From Pseudomonadota bacterium (GTDB lineage: Bacteria > Myxococcota > Myxococcia > Myxococcales > Myxococcaceae): DNA of 64,000 nucleotides. Positions within the stretch are counted from its first letter, which is position 1. Each line of letters starts with the position of its first letter. The stretch is from assembly GCA_023426545.1 (NCBI GenBank), contig JAFAAN010000044.1, forward strand, positions 15,179 through 79,178. Direction: 5' to 3'. The notes under the pieces are model-generated. The model was not told the origin of the DNA and did no database searches. It saw only the letters and a list, made by a program, of their open reading frames with translations. Positions 18,901 to 29,624 of the stretch are shown piece by piece. The translations under genes and the position numbers were made by a program.

Positions 18901-20477
18901 TGGTGGCCCTGTCCGGCGGCTGGTCCCCCGGCCAGGAGAAGGGGCGCGGCATCTACCTGGTGGACGCGTGGTCGCCGGAGGTGAATGGCCGCCCGGACAA
19001 CCTGTGGTGGAAGTTCGAGTACGACCCGAACGCCAGCGGCGAGCAGCACCAGCCCGCCCGCTACCTCACCCACAGCGTGGCGGCGCCGGTGGCCCTGGTG
19101 GACTACGGCGTGGCGGGCAGCGTGCAGCAGGACGGCTTCTTCGACACCGCCGTCTTCGGCGACATGCGCGGTCAGCTCTGGGTCGCGCGCATCTCCGTGC
19201 CCGGCGAGTTGGACCCCAGCACCCGCCTCATCCGCAACTGGAGCGCCGGACGCGCCTTCCAGATGGACCGTGACGCCGTGGGAGCCTCGGGCGTGCCGGG
19301 CAACACCCTGGCGCGGACATGGCCCTTCTATTACGTGCCCTCCATCGGCATCCAGCCGGGCACGGGCGCCATGCGCGCGCTCATCGGCACCGGTGACCGC
19401 TACGCCCTGCTGGACGACGAGGCCGGCATCTGCCGCTTCGACAACCCGCAGGCCTGCGCCCGCTATGGGTGCGGCAGCGTGGAGGTGGACTACCGCGTGG
19501 AGCGCCTGGACCAGAACATCACCCAGGCGCGGCAGCAGTGGACGCAGAAGGAGCTGGCGCAGTCGACGCTGACGCGCACCATGGCCTCCCAGGATGCCTG
19601 CGGCAACCCAGGCCAGACGGTGGTGACGGCGCGCTTCAACAAGTACGAGGCCCGCGCCTGTCCCGGCGCGGCGCAGGACTACACCTCACTCAGCCCCGCG
19701 CGCGTGGAGTGTGGCAAGAGCGCCGAGGGCCACTTCCGCTGCCAGGACGTGAGCAACGTGGCCCCCAACTTCGCGGACCTGGAGCTGACGCGGAACGTGA
19801 GCGACATCGGGAAGAACCGCTTCTTCGGCGTGCGCGTGTACGGCGTCGCCGGGCAGACGTTCTCCGAGGACGCCACCACCGTCTCCGAGGACGGGCCCAT
19901 GACGGCACTCCAGTTCGACGCGGCCCGCCTCACCGACCGCAGCAGCGCCAACGACGTCAGCGGCGACCTGGTGGACGTGACGACCATCGAATGCGACACC
20001 TCAGGGAACTGCCCCGAAGGGGGGGCGCAGCCGGATGGCAACGGGTGGATGCTGGAGTACAACGGCGGCATCACCCACAAGACGGCGGGCGGCGCGGCCA
20101 CGGTGGCCAGCTGCACCCTGTGGAACGTCATCTACCCGTCGCAGGACGGCGCGGTGTGCAGCAGCACCGCCGCCCGGGCGCGCTTCTACCAGGCGGACTT
20201 CCTCACTGGCCTGCCCACCTGCGCCGCGTCCTTCGGCAATGTGCGCTACCAGGAGCGCTCGGTGCTGTCTCCGCCGCCCGAGCCCGCCACCGCGGTGATG
20301 ATTTCGCCCACGGGCAGCGTGAGGTACAGCGCCGTCATGCAGGAGCCCGGGAAGCGCCAGGCCACCTCGGTGGACGTGTCGGAGAACAGCGAGGTGCTGC
20401 AGAACGTGTACGAGCTGCCCCTCAGCCACGAGCAGCACACGTGCCGCCATGAGGACGCGGCGCGCTGCATCCCCTGA
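15999..20477 (+). CDS. pilY1: PilY1-like pilus tip/priming adhesin
   Basis: A 1492-residue exported protein (signal cleaved near residue 22, ALAQ). A VWA-like domain opens with an intact MIDAS, LLILDTSGSM (Asp65), and extends to about residue 480 with several insertions. Then come calcium-loop motifs (DKNNDGDMDD, DVNQDGRIT near residue 593, DEDGDGD). From about residue 700 a PilC-type beta-propeller follows (RRSVLGDIFHSAPVLV, LVLVGANDGMLHAFR). The C-terminal 250 residues are cysteine-containing and less conserved. PilY1 proteins prime pilus assembly with the minor pilins and sit at the pilus tip as a calcium-dependent adhesin. It is the last gene of the operon and ends at a perfect terminator. 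Confidence 0.92.
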   Translation: MKALLSTLTALGVLLAAPGALAQDPASCSLQSTSRLDALMNPARGSDERFFTSPSGPPNVLLILDTSGSMAWWPIAWSNDNSHSYSSNSSGNYPGCRQANIDELNYDANVEYPRMWLSLTDQNSPWFVPTNYYRFDGNGSSSQVSFGMNANPVDFTKAPPNTTISSTASAACANIVGTGNNQAAARNACELCLAKKGYFQFESGKRVASGNFLNFYSPRGHSAVNVISQVLKDSERTRFGVVTFSASKDATETAQWSGQDVVLFERFGPRCDDSLSSAKRDTHRDGLLGKMQKGLRFNTNTPLTQALWGAATYFRSSSDDPFPGWFGKNYLSDSKFNDEAFPGQAATCFSCGFNAMILLTDGEPNEPSTSGSQVPAEVRNLDVPCTNCAAAAKGATSGNGYSHIHRIAKWMWTNDVRGDLAGPQHVATYTVGFALTNTPALNLLRVTADAGGGRFYAATNSSQLKTALQSIVDDVQNRNIAFAAAAISSFQTGSSTLSALMPRMSPASGDSAWRGDLWRFNQFNEFVEGVDKNNDGDMDDIFVVDRDGDIVVEDSSGNFLKDGTSTPAVQFWEARRALMARSLATRKIYTVTDVNQDGRITAADNAATPIEFTVENREVLKSYFGILGTPVCPKVESVIPLEIDPGKLLTGLRLTPQLAAASMNVTVPAFTTIAQTQTWLNDLCVRTLIQYVRGQDLADEDGDGDRTKVRRSVLGDIFHSAPVLVDPPMDKFLCNLGMSNQCARTLYSQQLGVSPTPLAQETINRCGNTVQVDAYEAYLHRYRRRDKLVLVGANDGMLHAFRDSTASADNCEGGQPFIEYTPSTGEEEWAFIPPDLLSRLHEMANGHQYYVDGDIMVRDVWADGSDGSQPDGIKQSTEYHTMAVISEGRGGVHYLALELRADPTTNRFGPPRMQWMYPQPNSPEAPLFGKTLFSLSPKPPPIGPVLVKAGTAPGAVERYGVDTQERWVVALSGGWSPGQEKGRGIYLVDAWSPEVNGRPDNLWWKFEYDPNASGEQHQPARYLTHSVAAPVALVDYGVAGSVQQDGFFDTAVFGDMRGQLWVARISVPGELDPSTRLIRNWSAGRAFQMDRDAVGASGVPGNTLARTWPFYYVPSIGIQPGTGAMRALIGTGDRYALLDDEAGICRFDNPQACARYGCGSVEVDYRVERLDQNITQARQQWTQKELAQSTLTRTMASQDACGNPGQTVVTARFNKYEARACPGAAQDYTSLSPARVECGKSAEGHFRCQDVSNVAPNFADLELTRNVSDIGKNRFFGVRVYGVAGQTFSEDATTVSEDGPMTALQFDAARLTDRSSANDVSGDLVDVTTIECDTSGNCPEGGAQPDGNGWMLEYNGGITHKTAGGAATVASCTLWNVIYPSQDGAVCSSTAARARFYQADFLTGLPTCAASFGNVRYQERSVLSPPPEPATAVMISPTGSVRYSAVMQEPGKRQATSVDVSENSEVLQNVYELPLSHEQHTCRHEDAARCIP

Positions 20478-20487
20478 CCTGACGCCC

Positions 20488-20513
20488 GCCCTCCCCGCTC
20501 GCGCGGGGAGGGC
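20488..20513 (+). terminator. Terminator of the pilus operon
   Basis: A perfect 11-bp stem (20488-20498 with 20503-20513) and TCGC loop, starting 11 bases after the pilY1 stop. Confidence 0.8.
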
Positions 20514-20534
20514 CTCTGGCGTTACAAGACGGGC

Positions 20535-20957
20535 ATGCCCGCACTCGAAGACGCCATCGCGCTCGCGGTGGCCGCGCACCACGGCCAGCGCGACAAGGCC
20601 GGCCAGACGTACATCCTCCACCCGCTCCGGGTGATGATGCGGCTGGACACTGACGAGGAACGCACCGTCGCCATCCTCCATGACGTGGTGGAGGACACGC
20701 CCTACACACTGGAGCGCCTGCGGGCGCTGGGCTACCCAGAGCCCGTGCTGGACGCGCTGGACGCGCTCACCCGGCGCGAGGGCGAGACGTACGAGTCCTT
20801 CATCGAGCGGCTGCGCCCGCTGCCGCTCGCCCGCCGCGTGAAGCTGGCGGACCTGGAGGACAACATGGACGTGCGGCGGCTGGCCGCGGTGACGCCAAAG
20901 GACGCCGAGCGGCTGGCCCGCTACCGCGCGGCCTGGGCCCGCCTGCGCGAGCTGTGA
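20535..20957 (+). CDS. Small HD-domain protein, alarmone hydrolase-like (MESH1/SpoT hydrolase fold)
   Basis: A 140-residue protein made of an HD domain only. The RelA/SpoT hydrolase landmarks are in order: AHHGQRDKAGQTYILHP (15-30), HD at 49-50 and ED at 53-54 (ILHDVVEDT), then VKLADLEDNM. These are the manganese-binding and (p)ppGpp 3'-pyrophosphohydrolase elements of SpoT/MESH1. The synthetase domain is absent, and the protein is shorter than MESH1 (about 180). It may degrade alarmones or a related nucleotide; activity is inferred only. It is convergent with aconitase. Confidence 0.75.
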   Translation: MPALEDAIALAVAAHHGQRDKAGQTYILHPLRVMMRLDTDEERTVAILHDVVEDTPYTLERLRALGYPEPVLDALDALTRREGETYESFIERLRPLPLARRVKLADLEDNMDVRRLAAVTPKDAERLARYRAAWARLREL

Positions 20958-20964
20958 AGACACG

Positions 20965-21039
20965 ACGGCCCGGAGTGCCACGAGGGCGACTCCGGGCCGT
21001 GGTGCTACCGGCGCCCGCCGAGGAAAGCAGGGCGCCGGT
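20965..21039. terminator. Two tandem terminator hairpins between convergent genes
   Basis: First hairpin: a perfect 12-bp stem, 20965-20976 with 20989-21000. Second: a perfect 10-bp stem, 21007-21016 with 21030-21039. They fill the gap between stops at 20957 (+) and 21055 (-), so each gene may have its own hairpin. Confidence 0.8.
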
Positions 21040-21054
21040 TCCTTCCGCTCCGCG

Positions 21055-23790
<2,736 letters not shown>

Positions 23791-23814
23791 CCTTCCTTGC
23801 GCGGGATGCAGGAA

Positions 23815-23843
23815 CTTCTAGGCCCCCCGTTGTTACGTTGCAA
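23815..23843 (-). promoter_or_regulatory. Candidate sigma-70-type promoter of acnA
   Basis: On the minus strand TTGCAA (-35, 23838-23843) and TAGAAG (-10, 23815-23820) are 17 bases apart, each matching four of six consensus bases, about 25 bases upstream of the acnA start. Position is supportive; strength is modest. Confidence 0.4.
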
Positions 23844-23944
23844 AGGGTTCCTGCGAGCGCATTCAGGGCCGGACGCTTCGGACCCGACGTGTACAGCCCC
23901 GCTCATCGGAACCATGCGCCAGGCTGGGACCGGACCGTCGGGGC

Positions 23945-25180
23945 TCAGATGATTCTGCGAAGCGGCAACAACAACCGCTCCAGCAGCTTCTGCCAGAGGG
24001 GGCGGCGGCGGAATTCCGCCAGCGTCACTTCGCGACAGTCGCCGCAGTCGCCGCGGAACGCGTCCTCCAGTTGCTGCCCCAACCGAGGGTCCGCGAAGAC
24101 GGCGTTCACCTCGTGGTTGAAGGCCAGGCTCAGCCGCTCCAGGTTGAACGAGCCGATGGTGCCCCACACGCCGTCCACCACGGCCGTCTTGGCGTGGAGC
24201 ACGCCGCGCTGCCACTCGAAGATGCGGACGCCCGCGCCCAGCAGCCGCTCGTAGAAGGCCCGGGCCACGAACTCCAGGATGGGGTGGTCGCTGCGGGCAT
24301 TGAGCAGCAGGTGGACCTCCACGCCCCGCCGGGCGGCTTCGCGCAGCGCCGTCACCATGCGCCGGTCCGGGATGAAGTAGGCGGCGGCCACCCGCACGCT
24401 GCGCCGGGCCCGGCGGATGGCGTGCAGATAGGCCCGGTGGATGCTGCGACGGCTGGACAGCACCGCCAGCCCCACCCACCCGCGCCGCAGTGGCGGGCGC
24501 CGCAGGCGCTCCAGCCGCTGGAGCAGCCGGTGGGAGCGCCCCTGGAACATCATCCGCCACGTCGCCAGGAAGCACCGCTCCAGCTCGTGGACGGCGGGCC
24601 CCTCGATGCGCAGCACGTCGTCCCGCCACGCCGCGCCCAGGCCCGCGGGCGCCCAGTGGGAGGCGATGTTCACCCCGCCGGTGAAGGCCACCTCCCCATC
24701 CACGACGAGAATCTTCCGGTGGTCCCTGCGCAGCAGGTGCCGCAGCCCGCGCGACAGGCTGAAGGGCTTGAAGGCGCGGATGTCCACGCCCCGCGCGCGC
24801 AGCCCCTCGAAGAAGCTCCGGCGGCTCGACCACGAGCCCACCGCGTCATACAGCACCTTCACGTGCACGCCGCGCCCGGCCGCCTCCGCCAGGGCCTCGC
24901 CGAACAGCTCGCCCACGGCGTCGGAGACGAACATGTACGTCTCCAGGCGGATGTAGCGGCGCGCCCGGCGGATGGCCTCCAGCATCGCCGGGTAGGCCTC
25001 CACGCCGTCGCGCAGCAGCTGACAGGCGTTGCCCTGGACCACGGCATGGCGGCGAGGCAGGTAGTAGCGGGCCAGCAGCAGGCTGGAGACGTTGGGGCTC
25101 CACACCGGCCCCAGCGCGGCCTGCCCCCCACCCTCGGCCCGTTCACCCGACTGCTCCGTCAACGCCTCCAGGTCACGCAT
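23945..25180 (-). CDS. Phospholipase D family protein, cardiolipin synthase-like
   Basis: A 411-residue protein with two HKD motifs: HRKILVVD (His154, Lys156, Asp161) with FTGGVNIA, and HAKTAVVD (His329, Lys331, Asp336) with GSFNLERLS. This is the layout of ClsB-type cardiolipin synthases, which join two phosphatidylglycerols. There is no N-terminal membrane pair as in ClsA, so it would be peripheral. The frame is open upstream but overlaps the FHA gene end, and the ATG at 25180 is the first after the terminator at 25243-25271. The gene is separate from the FHA operon. Confidence 0.88.
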   Translation of the reverse strand: MRDLEALTEQSGERAEGGGQAALGPVWSPNVSSLLLARYYLPRRHAVVQGNACQLLRDGVEAYPAMLEAIRRARRYIRLETYMFVSDAVGELFGEALAEAAGRGVHVKVLYDAVGSWSSRRSFFEGLRARGVDIRAFKPFSLSRGLRHLLRRDHRKILVVDGEVAFTGGVNIASHWAPAGLGAAWRDDVLRIEGPAVHELERCFLATWRMMFQGRSHRLLQRLERLRRPPLRRGWVGLAVLSSRRSIHRAYLHAIRRARRSVRVAAAYFIPDRRMVTALREAARRGVEVHLLLNARSDHPILEFVARAFYERLLGAGVRIFEWQRGVLHAKTAVVDGVWGTIGSFNLERLSLAFNHEVNAVFADPRLGQQLEDAFRGDCGDCREVTLAEFRRRPLWQKLLERLLLPLRRII

Positions 25181-25242
25181 GGCCCCACAACGGTGAGGAT
25201 GCCCGCGTCCCCCGGCAACCCGGCGCCTTCCGCAGCCCTCCC

Positions 25243-25271
25243 TCCGGTGCCAGCCCATGTCTGGCACCGGA
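25243..25271 (-). terminator. Terminator of the WYL-WYL-FHA operon
   Basis: A perfect 11-bp stem (25243-25253 with 25261-25271) and 7-base loop, 29 to 57 bases beyond the FHA stop on the minus strand. Confidence 0.7.
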
Positions 25272-25299
25272 CAGGGCGGGTGGCGCCCGGGACCTCTTC

Positions 25300-26871
25300 T
25301 TAGAGGCCGTACTCCCCGCGCTTGTTCTCCGCCCGGGTGGCGCAGGGCTGGTCGAACTCCGGGAAGTACTCCTTCACGTGGTCCAGGGTGGCGGAGGCGC
25401 TCTTGTAGTTGCCCTGGTTGTAGTAGCCCTCCACCTCCAGCAGCAGCTTGGCGCAGGTGCGGTCCAGCTCCTGCTGCGCCGCCTTCATCCGCTCCTGGGC
25501 CTCGTAATAGAGGTCCGGCTTGGGCTCCGGGTGGGCCTCCAGCATCAGCCACGCCACGCGGAAGGACTTCCACGCCTCGTAGCGGTTGCGGGCGCCGATG
25601 TCCGGCCTGTCGAAGTTCGTCCGGCCGCGCTTGTAGTACTCGTTGGCCTCCCGCACGAGCTCCTCGGGCAGCAGGTCCGGCAGCAGCGCGCGCTCCACCC
25701 AGATGTTCCAGATCATCCAGGGGTCCTCCCCCGGAGGATTCTTCACGTTGTCGAAGATGATGCGGTTGGGCTCGCCCTTCTTCAGGTGCTGGGCCGGAAT
25801 CATCAGCTCGATGGCGCGGTCGTGGCTGGCCAGCGTGTCGGGCGGCACCTTGCCCACGTCCACCCCGTTGACGCTCACCACGACCTCATCCTTGGAGATG
25901 CCCTGCGCCTGGTAGTGGAGGATGACCACCGCGCGCGTGGCGGCGGTGTACTCCCACTCGAAGACCTTCATGTCCGGGCGCTCCCACATGACCCCCGGAC
26001 CCACGCCGAACGAGTCGCGGATGGGCTGCCCGCTGAGCCATGCGGGCTCCTCCCCCTTCGGCTGGCCGTCGTCTCCGCTCAGCACCAGCCAGTAGAGGAC
26101 CCCGAAGAGCGCGAGCACCATGGCCACGCCGCCACCGATGATGCCGGTGCGCACGCCCTGGCTGGCGTCCGCCCAGAAGAGCTTCGCGCTGGACACCACG
26201 CCGGGAGACTCACGCCGGATGCGGGCGCGCTCGGCCGCGGACAGCCCGCCGCCACCACCGCCAGACGGCGCTGGACGGGCGCGGGCGGGGGGAGGCGCGC
26301 TGGGGGCACGTCTGGCGGGGGGCGCCGCGGGCGCCGCGCGCTCGATGGCCGCCGGACGCGAGCCACTCTGCCCCTGGGACACCGGGCGCAGGGCCCGGAG
26401 GTTGGAGCGGGTGGCCCCCTCCCGGATCTCGTCCAGCTCCGACTGGTCCGCGCCCTCGGGGGCCAGCGCCACGCCCTTGTTGCGCTGCCGCTTCAGGGTG
26501 TCCAGGGACACGATGCGGGTGCTGCCGTCGCCGTCCTGGGCGCCGGCGGGGAGCTCCTCCTCGCCGGTGGCGGGCTCGTCCGTCAGCATGATGAAGACGA
26601 ACGTCACCGGGCCCAGGGTCAGCTTGTCGCCGTCCTCGAGCACATGCGTCTTCACCGGACTGCCGTTGACGAGCGACCCGTTGGCGCTGCCCTGGTCCTC
26701 GACGGTGTAGGCATCGCCGTCGAGGAAGATTCGACAGTGGCGCCGGGACACACCCGGATCGAACAACGCGACGTCGCAATCCGTCGAACGGCCGATGAGA
26801 ACGGAGTCCTGGTCGAAGACGAACTCCTTGCCGGCTTCTCTACCCTCGGAGATCGTCAGCTGGAAAGGCAT
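25300..26871 (-). CDS. FHA-domain membrane protein with C-terminal periplasmic domain
   Basis: A 523-residue protein. An FHA domain (residues about 23-92: GRS at 27-29, SRRHC at 42-46, GSANGS at 61-66) should bind phosphothreonine in the cytoplasm. A long Pro/Ala/Arg linker follows to about 235, then one transmembrane helix at 243-264. A C-terminal region has a beta-rich jelly-roll-like part (residues 290-380) and helical TPR-like hairpins (from about 405). It starts six bases after the WYL gene stop, so all three are one transcript. A role in signalling from a Ser/Thr kinase across the inner membrane is inferred. Confidence 0.8.
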   Translation of the reverse strand: MPFQLTISEGREAGKEFVFDQDSVLIGRSTDCDVALFDPGVSRRHCRIFLDGDAYTVEDQGSANGSLVNGSPVKTHVLEDGDKLTLGPVTFVFIMLTDEPATGEEELPAGAQDGDGSTRIVSLDTLKRQRNKGVALAPEGADQSELDEIREGATRSNLRALRPVSQGQSGSRPAAIERAAPAAPPARRAPSAPPPARARPAPSGGGGGGLSAAERARIRRESPGVVSSAKLFWADASQGVRTGIIGGGVAMVLALFGVLYWLVLSGDDGQPKGEEPAWLSGQPIRDSFGVGPGVMWERPDMKVFEWEYTAATRAVVILHYQAQGISKDEVVVSVNGVDVGKVPPDTLASHDRAIELMIPAQHLKKGEPNRIIFDNVKNPPGEDPWMIWNIWVERALLPDLLPEELVREANEYYKRGRTNFDRPDIGARNRYEAWKSFRVAWLMLEAHPEPKPDLYYEAQERMKAAQQELDRTCAKLLLEVEGYYNQGNYKSASATLDHVKEYFPEFDQPCATRAENKRGEYGL

Positions 26872-26877
26872 GGGGGG

Positions 26878-27807
26878 TCACAATCCTACAGAGGCCCGTG
26901 CCGCTCGGGCAACGGCTGCACGCGCGGACGGCGGCTCCACCACCTCCGCCTCCCCTCCGAAGGACAGGACCCACTGGGTCAGCCAGCGCTCGCTGTCCCC
27001 CGCCACCAGCACCTCCACCCCTCCGTCCGCGAGCGGCCGGGCATCCGTCCCGAAGCGCTCCTTCACGTAGGGTGCGGCCACCGGGGAGAAGCGCACCCGC
27101 ACCGAGGCGTCGGTGAGGCCCCGCGCCGGGTTGGGCACGTCCGCCCGCGCGTCGGCGGGGGGCTGGAAGGCCACGTCCGTGAGGGTGATGTCCTCCATCC
27201 GGTCCAGGCGGAACAGGCGCGTGTCCTGCCGGGCGTGACAGTAGCCCTGCAGGTACCACTGGCCCCGGTGGCTGAGCAGCTCGTAGGGCTGCACGGTGCG
27301 CGGCTCCGGAGCGCGGCCCGGGCTGGCGTAGGCGAACGTCACCTCCAGCTTCTCGATGATGGCGCGGGTGAGCGGCCCCAGCGCCTGGGGCGCCTCCGTG
27401 GAGGCGTCAATCTTCCGGTACATCTCCCGGTAGCGTGCCCGGGTGGCGGGCGGCAGGACGCGCTCCAGCTTCTGGAGGGCGCTCTGCAGGGCGTCTCCCG
27501 TCGCGGGCCGGAGCAGCTCCGCCGAGGCGGACAGCGCCGCGGCCTCGCCCGGCGTCAGGCGGGGCGGCGCGAACAGGCGTTGATCCAGGTCCACGTAGAC
27601 GCGGTCGTTGTCCACGTAGATGTCGATGTAGTCGTCCGGGTTGAAGGGCGGCCGGCCCACGCACGTGAGCAGGTCCAGCTCGTCCAACAGGTCCTCGCGG
27701 CTGACGTTGAGGGCGCGCGCGAGCGCGTCCACCGTGACGCCGGGGTGCTTGGACACGTAGGGGACCAGGAACAGCAGGCGGCGGAGCCGCTCATGGACGT
27801 TGCTCAT
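26878..27807 (-). CDS. WYL-domain transcriptional regulator (second of pair)
   Basis: A 309-residue regulator. The N-terminal winged helix (residues 1-80, HERLRRLLFLVPYVSKHPGV) precedes a WYL domain whose namesake residues are intact in GQWYLQGYCH, with the R-rich FRLDRMEDI segment after it. WYL regulators sense a ligand, often nucleic acid or nucleotide. The ATG at 27807 overlaps the upstream gene's stop by four bases and has AGGTGAG before it. Tandem WYL pairs resemble the PafB/PafC type of paired regulators. Confidence 0.85.
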   Translation of the reverse strand: MSNVHERLRRLLFLVPYVSKHPGVTVDALARALNVSREDLLDELDLLTCVGRPPFNPDDYIDIYVDNDRVYVDLDQRLFAPPRLTPGEAAALSASAELLRPATGDALQSALQKLERVLPPATRARYREMYRKIDASTEAPQALGPLTRAIIEKLEVTFAYASPGRAPEPRTVQPYELLSHRGQWYLQGYCHARQDTRLFRLDRMEDITLTDVAFQPPADARADVPNPARGLTDASVRVRFSPVAAPYVKERFGTDARPLADGGVEVLVAGDSERWLTQWVLSFGGEAEVVEPPSARAAVARAARASVGL

Positions 27808-28826
27808 GCGCTCACCTTGTCCTGCGCGTCCTCGTGACACGCCACGATGCGCGACGCCATCTCCCGCAGCCGCGCCTGCGCCCGCTCCGGGCCCTCCACG
27901 CGGCAGTCCGGCCCCAGCGCCAGGCAGAAGCGCAGCAGGCCATCCAGGAACGTCACCGGCAGCCGGGCCCTCACGCCGCCCGCCTCGGCCGGCGCCAACG
28001 TGGCCCCCGGCAGCAGACCCGCCGCCCGCGAGGCCAGCGTGTCCGACAGGTGGAGCACCACCTCCACCTGCTCATGGAAGCGGTGCTGCCAGGGGAAGTA
28101 CGCCACGTGGGTATCCAGCGAGAAGTCCGCGGGCACCTGGAAGTCCGGCGTGCGCGGACGCGCCGTGTTCGCCTTGAGCCCGCGGATGCGGTGGACGTGG
28201 AAGCTCCGCAGGCTGCCGCGCAGGTGGCAGTACCCCACCAGCGTCCAGGCGCCCCGGCGCAGCGCCAGGCCATACGGGTCCACGCGCCGCTGCGTGGTGC
28301 CGGCCTGCTTGGGGCTGGCGTACGTCAGGTCCACCCACTTGCGCGCCGCGCACGCGTCCCAGAGCTGCTCCAGGCGCGCGGCGATTTCCTTCTCCTGCCC
28401 CTCGTGTACCGAGCCCAGCTCCATCCGCACGCCCGGTGTGGGCAGCGACTGGCCGGCGAAGAAGCCGATCTTCCGCAGCGCGTGCGCCAGGTCGTCCCGA
28501 CCGGGAAAGGCCCCCGAGGCCAGCGCCGCGGAGCCGGCGGCATAGAGCACAGCCAGCTCCTCCTTCGAAAGGTCCGCCTCCGGGAGGTAGTAGGCGTCCC
28601 GGTCGACGATGTAGCCGTCCCGCCGCTCATCGTCCCCCTGCACGTACGTCAGCGGGAAGCCCAGCTCCACGAGCTCCGCCTTGTCGCGCTCGAACTTCCG
28701 CTCGGCGGCGTCGTCCGAGCCGCCGTAATCACCAGGAAAATGCTCACGCAGCTCGGCCCAGGAGATGGGCTCGCGGGCGTCGAGCAGGAGAGCCACGAGG
28801 TCGAGGATGCGTTCGGTGCGGTCCAT
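27804..28826 (-). CDS. WYL-domain transcriptional regulator (first of pair)
   Basis: A 340-residue regulator, first gene of the three-gene operon. A winged-helix N-terminus (MDRTERILDLVALLLDARE, then HFPGDYGGSDDAAERKFERD) is followed by a WYL-type domain with TLVGYCHLRGSLRSFHVHRI. Here the WYL triplet is changed to WTL (GAWTLVGY). No ribosome site precedes the ATG at 28826, so the transcript may be leaderless. It probably acts as a heterodimer or tandem with the downstream WYL protein. Its target genes are not evident. Confidence 0.83.
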   Translation of the reverse strand: MDRTERILDLVALLLDAREPISWAELREHFPGDYGGSDDAAERKFERDKAELVELGFPLTYVQGDDERRDGYIVDRDAYYLPEADLSKEELAVLYAAGSAALASGAFPGRDDLAHALRKIGFFAGQSLPTPGVRMELGSVHEGQEKEIAARLEQLWDACAARKWVDLTYASPKQAGTTQRRVDPYGLALRRGAWTLVGYCHLRGSLRSFHVHRIRGLKANTARPRTPDFQVPADFSLDTHVAYFPWQHRFHEQVEVVLHLSDTLASRAAGLLPGATLAPAEAGGVRARLPVTFLDGLLRFCLALGPDCRVEGPERAQARLREMASRIVACHEDAQDKVSA

Positions 28827-29140
28827 TGGAAAGGTGGGCGACGATGCCGGGCGCTCCCGGGGGGGTCAAGAAGTGGGCGTGCGGGTTCAGAACAGACGGG
28901 CAGTCCGCCCGCGTCCGGCGAAATAGCCGGGCACGACTGAACAGGCAAGCAGGTATTCGCCTGTGCGCGCGCCCGGCCCCAGTCCGGACGGAGCTGGCGA
29001 CACAGGGGGGCTCGCACTGGGGGCATGATCTGGGTTATTTCTGAGCCATTCCGTGGAAGTGGAAGCGACGTGGACGGGGCTTGCCCGTCCGGGTGCCGCG
29101 TGGCCGGCGCGGCGAACGGCGGTTCCGAAGGGGCCTCACG
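28827..29140. other. Intergenic region between divergent genes
   Basis: A spacer of 314 bases between the WYL operon (-) and the exported-protein gene (+). It should contain both promoters. No convincing sigma-54 site, long hairpin or gene was seen; a short AT-rich patch (GGGTTATTTC, near 29032-29041) is the most promoter-like part. Confidence 0.3.
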
Positions 29141-29611
29141 ATGAGCGGCATCACCCTCGTCCGAAATGTGGTTGCCGGGCTGGCGATGCTCGTGGGTGTC
29201 ACGAGCCTCGCGGCGCCGGCACCCGTGCGCGCCGAGCCGCTCTACTTCGCCGTCGAGGTCCGCCGGGATGGACGCCTGGTCGCCCAGCCCAAGCTGCTGG
29301 GCGAGGCGGGCCGCACGCTCCGTGCCGAGCGCCGCCGCCCGGGCGCCCCCATCCCCGACTACCGGCTGATCCTCACGCCCCGGTCGGAAGGCCAGTCCTT
29401 CCACCTCCAGCTCGACCTGGTGCTGCCGGAGGCCAAGGGCCACTCGGAGCTGGCGCTGCTCCACGGCCAGGAGCGCAAGCTCCAGCTCGGCCGCGTCCCG
29501 GGCGAGCTGGAGGTCTCCCTGCTGCTGATGAAGGTGGACTCGCCGGAGTTCCGCGCGCTGATGCAGCTCGGCGAGGACAGCGGCAAGTCGATCTCCACGT
29601 CGTCCATCTAG
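29141..29611 (+). CDS. Exported hypothetical protein
   Basis: A 156-residue protein with a signal peptide (hydrophobic residues 9-27, cleavage about APVRAEP). The mature part is beta-rich with regular charged strands (YFAVEVRRDGRLVAQPKLLG, SFHLQLDLVLPEAKGH). No family is recognised. The ATG at 29141 has AAGGGG seven bases upstream. It is divergent from the WYL operon and convergent with proB, 13 bases from its stop. Confidence 0.7.
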   Translation: MSGITLVRNVVAGLAMLVGVTSLAAPAPVRAEPLYFAVEVRRDGRLVAQPKLLGEAGRTLRAERRRPGAPIPDYRLILTPRSEGQSFHLQLDLVLPEAKGHSELALLHGQERKLQLGRVPGELEVSLLLMKVDSPEFRALMQLGEDSGKSISTSSI

Positions 29612-29624
29612 GCCCACCCTCGCG

